Positions 7,036-11,133 of a stretch of DNA of 11,133 bases are shown piece by piece. Origin of the DNA: Verrucomicrobiia bacterium (GTDB lineage Bacteria > Verrucomicrobiota > Verrucomicrobiia > Limisphaerales > DTLC01); assembly GCA_025061935.1 (NCBI GenBank), contig JANWZY010000080.1, positions 1-11,133 of the forward strand. Direction: 5' to 3'. The first letter of the stretch is position 1; each line of letters starts with the position of its first letter. A program made the position numbers and the translations under genes. Below the pieces are notes generated by a model, which did not search any database, was not told the origin of the DNA, and worked only from the letters and a program-made list of their open reading frames with translations.

Positions 7036-8238
7036 TCACAACTGTTCCGGGTGCGTCAGCAAATCCGCTATCCGCTTGAGCAGGCGCCCGGCCGCGCCCC
7101 CATCCAGTACGCGATGATCGAAACTGAGTGTGAGATTCGCCTCCGTGATGGGCACGAACTGGCCTTTAGACTCGTCCCAGAACGGCGCTTTCCTGCCCGC
7201 GCCCAAGCCCAGCACCAACGTTTGCTCCGGCAACGGGATGGGTGTAGCGAGGACGAGGCCGAACGTACCGTAGTTAGTTACCGTGGCGATCGAGCCACCG
7301 GTCATTTCCGGGGGTAGCTTCCGCGCCCGCGCTAATCGTATCAGTTCATTGTACGGCTCGACCAGCTCCCTGAGCGTCTTCTTGTCCGCCTGACGAATCA
7401 CGGGCACCAACACGCCTTCCTCGGCCTCGACCGCCACCGCAATGTCAATCGAAGGTGGGTGCACAATTCGGTTCCCGATCAAGCGGCCTGCGGGCGCGCT
7501 GTTTTCTGACAGCGCAATTGCGAGCGCGCGCAGCACATAAAGCGCTGGGCCGGGCTTGCCCGGAAACGTCTTGCGATGTGTCAGGACCGGATCGAGACAA
7601 AACGGCAGCGCCACCATGGCGATGGGCCGGGTCCAACTTCGGCGCATTGCGTCTGCAACGCTCACGCGCATGGGCGACGCACGCGTGAGTTTTTGTTTTT
7701 CTAGGCTCGCCAGGAACCGCTCGAAGTCCTGGATGGTTACCCTACCGCCGCTGCCCGTGCCCGCGATGCCAGCCAAATCCGCTGCGTGCAAGCCCAACTC
7801 GATCATGCGCGCTTTGAGCCGTGGCGACATATAACTGACCCCGGCCGCATTCGCGGGCACAGGCAACCCGCGGACCGTGGGATGGACACCGGGTTTTGCG
7901 CTTGCCCTCTCTGGCTCGGTCTGCTCGTGAGGGGGCTGCATTTGCGCCGGTTGCACACCCGGTCCGGAGTCTAGCCCGAGCCGAGCTGCCTCCTGCGCCG
8001 TGGCCTCGATATAGCCGAGCACAGCGCCGACCGGATAGCTTTCGTTCGGCTGCGCAATGAACTCGGCCAGCGTGCCTGAACACGGGGCAGTCACGTTCAT
8101 TGTGGCCTTGTTTGTCTCCACCTCGATGATGTCTTGGTCGGCGCGGACGGCCTCGCCCGGCTTGACCAAAAAACTGATGACCGTGGCCTCAGCGATTGAC
8201 TCGCCGAGCTGTGGCATAATGATCGGTATTCGCGGCAT
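7036..8238 (-). CDS. 2-oxoacid dehydrogenase E2 (dihydrolipoamide acyltransferase)
   Basis: This 400-residue protein is the core subunit of a 2-oxoacid dehydrogenase complex; it carries the acyl group on a lipoyl arm and transfers it to CoA. One N-terminal lipoyl domain (about 1-79) has the lipoylated lysine at K44 in ETNKAT. A Pro/Ala/Glu-rich linker (80-135) follows. The peripheral subunit-binding domain (about 136-177, SPRLKARMIELG...GTGSGGRVTIQDF) docks E1 or E3. The catalytic chloramphenicol-acetyltransferase-like domain runs from about 190 to 400 with the active-site motif DHRVLDG (H375, D379). The single lipoyl domain fits pyruvate, branched-chain or acetoin complexes, so substrate cannot be read from this gene. 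It lies 111 nt after E1 beta and 60 nt before nfo. No strong Shine-Dalgarno precedes ATG 8238, but that start gives a complete lipoyl domain. Confidence 0.95.
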   Translation of the reverse strand: MPRIPIIMPQLGESIAEATVISFLVKPGEAVRADQDIIEVETNKATMNVTAPCSGTLAEFIAQPNESYPVGAVLGYIEATAQEAARLGLDSGPGVQPAQMQPPHEQTEPERASAKPGVHPTVRGLPVPANAAGVSYMSPRLKARMIELGLHAADLAGIAGTGSGGRVTIQDFERFLASLEKQKLTRASPMRVSVADAMRRSWTRPIAMVALPFCLDPVLTHRKTFPGKPGPALYVLRALAIALSENSAPAGRLIGNRIVHPPSIDIAVAVEAEEGVLVPVIRQADKKTLRELVEPYNELIRLARARKLPPEMTGGSIATVTNYGTFGLVLATPIPLPEQTLVLGLGAGRKAPFWDESKGQFVPITEANLTLSFDHRVLDGGAAGRLLKRIADLLTHPEQL

Positions 8239-8267
8239 ACGCTCAAGTGTGGTTAACGGCGGCGCTG

Positions 8268-8302
8268 GCCCGCGCGACCGTGCAGCAAGTACACGGGCGG
8301 GC
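8268..8302 (-). other. Inverted repeats in the E1 beta-E2 intercistronic gap
   Basis: GCCCG (8268-8272) pairs with CGGGC (8298-8302), and inside it CCGTG (8278-8282) pairs with CACGG (8292-8296) around a 9-nt loop. The result is a two-part GC-rich hairpin in the mRNA. No U tract follows, so it is more likely to affect stability or processing than to terminate transcription. Confidence 0.3.
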
Positions 8303-8349
8303 GCGGCGCGTACAATCTACGAACGTGTGCGGGGCGGCGACAACGAGTT

Positions 8350-9315
8350 TCATAGCCGCAACAGGTTCCGGGCCGCGACCGCAATGCTCCGGGCTGTCGG
8401 GCGGTGCGCGCCCCACAGGTTCGGGTGGAACGGCACCGGCGTGTCTTTCGCATTGAGCCGTTGCGGCGGCGCATCAAGCAGGCTGAACCCCTCGGCTGCG
8501 ACGCGGGCGACGACTTCGGCCGTTACGCCACCCCAAGGCCAGCCTTCGCCTACTGCAAGGAGCCTGCCAGTGCGCGCGACCGAAGCCAACACGGTGTCAG
8601 TATCCAGCGGCTTGACCGTGCGCAGGTCAACCACTTCGATCTCGATTCCTTCGGTCGCAAGCTCTTCAGCCGCGGCGAGCGATTCATGTAACATTGCGCC
8701 GTAGGTCACGATTGTCAGGTCGCGCCCCTCGCGCGCGATCCGCGCTTTGCCGACCGGCAGCGCTTCGGTCGGCAATTTTTCAGCCTTCAAATGGTAGTAC
8801 AAATACTTGTGCTCACAAAAGATGACGGGGTCGTCAATTGCCACGGCTTCCAAAAGCATGCTATAGGCGTCTTCGACCGTCGCCGGAGTCATGACGATCA
8901 GTCCGGGGTAGTGCGCATAGACGGATTCCATGCACTGGCTATGGAACGCGCCGCTGCCGATTGTGCCCCCTGACGGGAGCCGAATCGTGATCGGGCACGG
9001 CACAAGTGTCCGCCAATACAACGTAGCCGCCTGGTTCACTATTTGATTGAACCCCGTGGTGGAAAAATCCGCGAATTGGATTTCGACAATCGGTCGCATG
9101 CCTTCGATGGCTGCGCCAACTGCAAGCCCGATAATCGCGTCTTCGCTGATTGGCGCATCTATGACGCGGCCAGGGAACTGTTTGGCAAGGTCTTTGGTCG
9201 CCTTGAACGCGCCGCCGAACGCCCCAACGTCCTGGCCGTAAATGAACACACGCGGGTCCTCGGCGAGCGCGCGCGCCTGCGCTTCACGAATCGCTTCCAA
9301 GTAAGTAATGCTCAT
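8350..9315 (-). CDS. 2-oxoacid dehydrogenase E1 component, beta subunit
   Basis: This 321-residue protein has the usual length of a separate E1 beta subunit, the partner of E1 alpha in a thiamine-diphosphate-dependent alpha2beta2 decarboxylase. The pyrimidine-binding domain (about 1-180) contains GQDVGAFGGAF (27-37), PISEDAIIGLAVGAA with the cofactor-activating glutamate E58, and HSQ at 125-127 in the region of the conserved active-site histidine. The C-terminal transketolase-like domain (about 185-321) has VVDLRTVKPLD (228-238) and VGEGWPWGG (255-263). ATG 9315 overlaps the E1 alpha stop codon in an ATGA arrangement, so translation is probably coupled. The sequence resembles PdhB, BkdAB and AcoB alike; I do not assign a substrate. 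Confidence 0.95.
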   Translation of the reverse strand: MSITYLEAIREAQARALAEDPRVFIYGQDVGAFGGAFKATKDLAKQFPGRVIDAPISEDAIIGLAVGAAIEGMRPIVEIQFADFSTTGFNQIVNQAATLYWRTLVPCPITIRLPSGGTIGSGAFHSQCMESVYAHYPGLIVMTPATVEDAYSMLLEAVAIDDPVIFCEHKYLYYHLKAEKLPTEALPVGKARIAREGRDLTIVTYGAMLHESLAAAEELATEGIEIEVVDLRTVKPLDTDTVLASVARTGRLLAVGEGWPWGGVTAEVVARVAAEGFSLLDAPPQRLNAKDTPVPFHPNLWGAHRPTARSIAVAARNLLRL

Positions 9316-10385
9316 GGCAAATCAAACGCGCACGGCGGCCTGACCGGCTCGACCGGCTCAGGGAACACCTCGATCAAATGCCGCGAGCTAATGGCTGTCC
9401 AATCCTCTTCCGCTGGGTCCGGCGGCGGCTCGCGTTGAACCGTCGCGACCGCATCATCAACCTGCTGCACTGCCTCAGCGCGCCACGCTGCCAATGTTTC
9501 GGCGTCTGCCCACCCGCGCGCCTGTAATTGCGCGGCGGCGACTTCGAGGCAGTCACGGCCCACGTGCGAGCGCTTCAGTTCCTCCGGGATGTAACTGGCG
9601 TCGTCGTGTTCGCCGTGTCCGCACAGCCTTAGCAACTGTGCAACCACAAGTTGAGGACCAGCACCTGCGCGCGCGCGCGCGACTGCGGCACCGACCACCT
9701 CCAAACACGCTGCCAGGTCCGTGCCGTCCACCTCGACCGCTTGCACACCGTATCCGATCCCGCGGTCTGCGAGCGACCGACAAGCGAACTGACGGCAGTT
9801 GGGGGTCGAATACGCATACTGGTTGTTTGCAACCACAAGCACCAACGGCAGCTTTTCAACCGCTGCCTGGTTGAGCGCCTCGTGGAACGAACCGGTCGAG
9901 GTCGCGCCGTCGCCGATGGAGGCCAACCCGACCGTGCCAGTCACCCCTTTGAGCCTGCGCGCGAATAGGATGCCGTTTACCACAGAAATCATGGCCCCTA
10001 GGTGGCTGATCATGGGCAGCAACCCTTCCTTGGGCCTACCCCGGTGCACATTGCCTTCGCGCCCGCGCATCGGGCCGAGGCGCGAGCCGAGGTATGTGCG
10101 TAGTGCGTCCAGCGCGGTTTCGCCGAAGGCGAGTCTGCCAGCAGCGTCACGAATCATCGGCGCGAACACGTCGCCTTTGCGCAGGGAAAGGCCGCAGGCC
10201 ACACTAAGCGCTTCCTGGCCGCGCCCGAGGAAACAGCCGCCGTAAATTTTGCCGCTGCGGTACAAGCTCGCCAGTTTATCGTCCAACACGCGCGCCAATA
10301 GCATTAATCTGTACGCCTTAATAAAGAGTTCGCGCGCTGCGGCCGTCCCTGACTGCGGCTTACAGCTAAGCTCGGCCTGAATCAT
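9312..10385 (-). CDS. 2-oxoacid dehydrogenase E1 component, alpha subunit
   Basis: This 357-residue protein is the thiamine-diphosphate-binding subunit that decarboxylates the 2-oxoacid and reductively acylates the E2 lipoyl group. The thiamine diphosphate motif begins GDG at 158 and ends NN at 187-188, with the usual ~30-residue spacing. Other family features are YRLMLLARVLDDKLASLY (25-42), GRGQEAL (54-60) and the active-site loop RLCGHGEHDDASY (253-265) with histidines H257 and H260. The motif REGNVH (109-114) replaces the more usual GGSMH. It is the first gene of the minus-strand cluster and overlaps E1 beta by 4 nt. ATG 10385 has no Shine-Dalgarno; a TAAATT box ending 6 nt before it suggests a leaderless message. 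The next in-frame Met (28) would remove part of the conserved N-terminal helix. Confidence 0.95.
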   Translation of the reverse strand: MIQAELSCKPQSGTAAARELFIKAYRLMLLARVLDDKLASLYRSGKIYGGCFLGRGQEALSVACGLSLRKGDVFAPMIRDAAGRLAFGETALDALRTYLGSRLGPMRGREGNVHRGRPKEGLLPMISHLGAMISVVNGILFARRLKGVTGTVGLASIGDGATSTGSFHEALNQAAVEKLPLVLVVANNQYAYSTPNCRQFACRSLADRGIGYGVQAVEVDGTDLAACLEVVGAAVARARAGAGPQLVVAQLLRLCGHGEHDDASYIPEELKRSHVGRDCLEVAAAQLQARGWADAETLAAWRAEAVQQVDDAVATVQREPPPDPAEEDWTAISSRHLIEVFPEPVEPVRPPCAFDLP

Positions 10386-10391
10386 GCGCAG

Positions 10392-10421
10392 AATTTAGCC
10401 GGACACAAGAGCCTGTTGCAA
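10392..10421 (-). promoter_or_regulatory. Candidate promoter of the E1-E2-nfo operon
   Basis: On the minus strand TTGCAA (10416-10421) and TAAATT (10392-10397) lie 18 nt apart and resemble -35 and -10 boxes. TAAATT ends only 6 nt before ATG 10385, so the start point would fall at or within a few bases of the start codon. This agrees with the missing Shine-Dalgarno and would make the mRNA leaderless. Confidence 0.3.
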
Positions 10422-10635
10422 CGCTTCTTTGCGCATCTTCGCGCATACGGACAGCCCGGGAGCCGGCGTCGTCTGTCCAAAATCTTGCTGCGCGTGTCAC
10501 GATGCGGGGCAGCGTCAACCCAAAATACAGCTCCGCATCCTACCGCGCAGCGCCATGCACCGGGCAGGCGCGCAACAAATAAGCCGTACAAACCATGCTA
10601 ACGGACATGTGGTGCTAAAAGTGCTAGCCAAAAAA

Positions 10636-10672
10636 GTGCGTTCGGCACGGGGCAGGTGCTGAGGGAACGCAC
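10636..10672. promoter_or_regulatory. Inverted repeat upstream of the receiver gene
   Basis: GTGCGTTC (10636-10643) and GAACGCAC (10665-10672) are perfect 8-bp complements 21 nt apart. GCAC (10645-10648) and GTGC (10656-10659) form a nested 4-bp stem. The right arm ends 22 nt before the ATG at 10695. It could be an operator bound by a dimer or a hairpin in the 5' leader; the sequence alone does not decide. Confidence 0.35.
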
Positions 10673-10694
10673 CACATAAGGTGTTCGAGCTATA

Positions 10695-11133
10695 ATGCAC
10701 GCAGAGCGACACATTTTGATCATCAGCGCCGAAGTACAGTTGCGGGAGCAACTGTCCACTCTGCTGTCGGGAAAAAACTTCGAACTCGGCTTTGCCAACG
10801 ACGCCGCGCACGCGCTGCTGTTGGCGCAGGGTGGGAAATGGGACCTTGTGCTGGCCGACGCGCGCGCGCCGAACGCTTGGCTCAGGGAATTCATCAAGGA
10901 GCTGAGGCAGGAGCCGGCTACCGAATCTTTACCTGTAGTCGCGCTTGTCGAAGCGGGCACGCCCGGCGCACAGTTGGCCGCGCTCGAGCTGGGGGCGGAC
11001 GATTACGCATGCCTACCACTGAACGGGACCGAGATTGAAGCCCGGATCAGAGTCGTGTTGCGCACCAAACGCGCACTCGAACACCTCAGGCACGCATACC
11101 GTGAAATGGTCATTGCGCGCGACGCGGCCGAGC
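10695..11133 (+). CDS. Receiver-domain signalling protein, N-terminal part (cut by window end)
   Basis: The frame is open for 146 codons from ATG 10695 to the window edge. Residues about 5-122 fold-match a CheY-like receiver: HILIIS strand, DLVLADARAP with candidate phosphoacceptor D55, LPVVALV strand, and GADDYACLPLNGTEIEARI for the last helix. Several switch residues are missing. The paired acidic residues after strand 1 are S11-A12 (E13 is present), the conserved Ser/Thr is V85 and the conserved Lys is L107. Residues 123-146 look like a charged helical or coiled-coil linker ending IARDAAE, as often precedes a HisKA or GGDEF output domain. An in-frame TAA at 10677 makes ATG 10695 the first usable start; AAGG (10678-10681) lies 13 nt upstream. 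The output domain is outside the window, so whether this is a hybrid kinase or a response regulator is open. Confidence 0.85.
   Translation, partial: MHAERHILIISAEVQLREQLSTLLSGKNFELGFANDAAHALLLAQGGKWDLVLADARAPNAWLREFIKELRQEPATESLPVVALVEAGTPGAQLAALELGADDYACLPLNGTEIEARIRVVLRTKRALEHLRHAYREMVIARDAAE

Larger units (their letters stand above)
10386..10694. other. Divergent intergenic region between dehydrogenase operon and signalling gene
   Basis: This 309-nt gap separates the leftward E1 alpha gene from the rightward receiver gene and should hold both promoters. The candidate leftward promoter is at 10392-10421. I see no convincing -35/-10 pair for the rightward gene. The clearest structure is the inverted repeat at 10636-10672. 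The short open frames here have no family signature. Confidence 0.5.

Noticed and set aside
9667..9679. Alternating GC run as a Z-DNA or regulatory element
   Set aside because: It lies inside the E1 alpha gene and simply encodes an Ala-Arg stretch in GC-rich codons.
10691..10696. Perfect TATAAT as a -10 box
   Set aside because: It overlaps the ATG of the receiver gene, and no -35-like hexamer lies 16-18 nt upstream. Transcription from it would begin inside the gene.

Overview
The window looks like chromosomal DNA of a Gram-negative bacterium, most likely of the phylum Verrucomicrobiota (Limisphaerales/Pedosphaera-like). The main pointers are a very long secreted protein with autotransporter-associated beta-strand repeats and a C-terminal module I associate with exported verrucomicrobial proteins, weak or absent Shine-Dalgarno sites on most genes, and repeat-rich intergenic DNA. 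This placement is inference from protein style, not from a marker gene. All recognisable genes lie on the minus strand except a truncated receiver-domain gene at the right edge.

Layout from left to right. Positions 1-366 hold no supportable gene. 367-4206 (minus) encodes a ~1279-residue exported beta-helical repeat protein with a promoter-like site just upstream. 4207-4855 is intergenic. 4856-4931 (minus) is a complete tRNA-Lys(CTT) with encoded CCA and its own TTGACA-type promoter. 4932-6126 is about 1.2 kb without a gene; it carries a cluster of GTAGC-headed stem-loop repeats, including one inverted REPIN-like pair, and a second family of TAAAGCCG-type hairpins.

6127-10385 (minus) is a compact cluster that reads as an operon in the order E1 alpha, E1 beta, E2, endonuclease IV. 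The first three make a thiamine-diphosphate-dependent 2-oxoacid dehydrogenase complex: E1 alpha/beta decarboxylate the 2-oxoacid and load the acyl group on the E2 lipoyl arm, and E2 passes it to CoA. The E3 subunit (dihydrolipoamide dehydrogenase) is not in the window, so it must be supplied from elsewhere. The last gene, nfo, is a DNA-repair enzyme with no obvious metabolic link to the first three.

10386-10694 is a divergent regulatory region containing a candidate promoter for the dehydrogenase operon, possibly giving a leaderless mRNA, and an 8-bp inverted repeat just upstream of the rightward gene. 10695-11133 (plus) is the N-terminal part of a signalling protein with a degenerate receiver domain, cut by the window edge. 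The items most worth a second look are the REP-like cluster, the degenerate receiver, and the unusual ending of the beta-strand-repeat protein, which lacks a translocator barrel.
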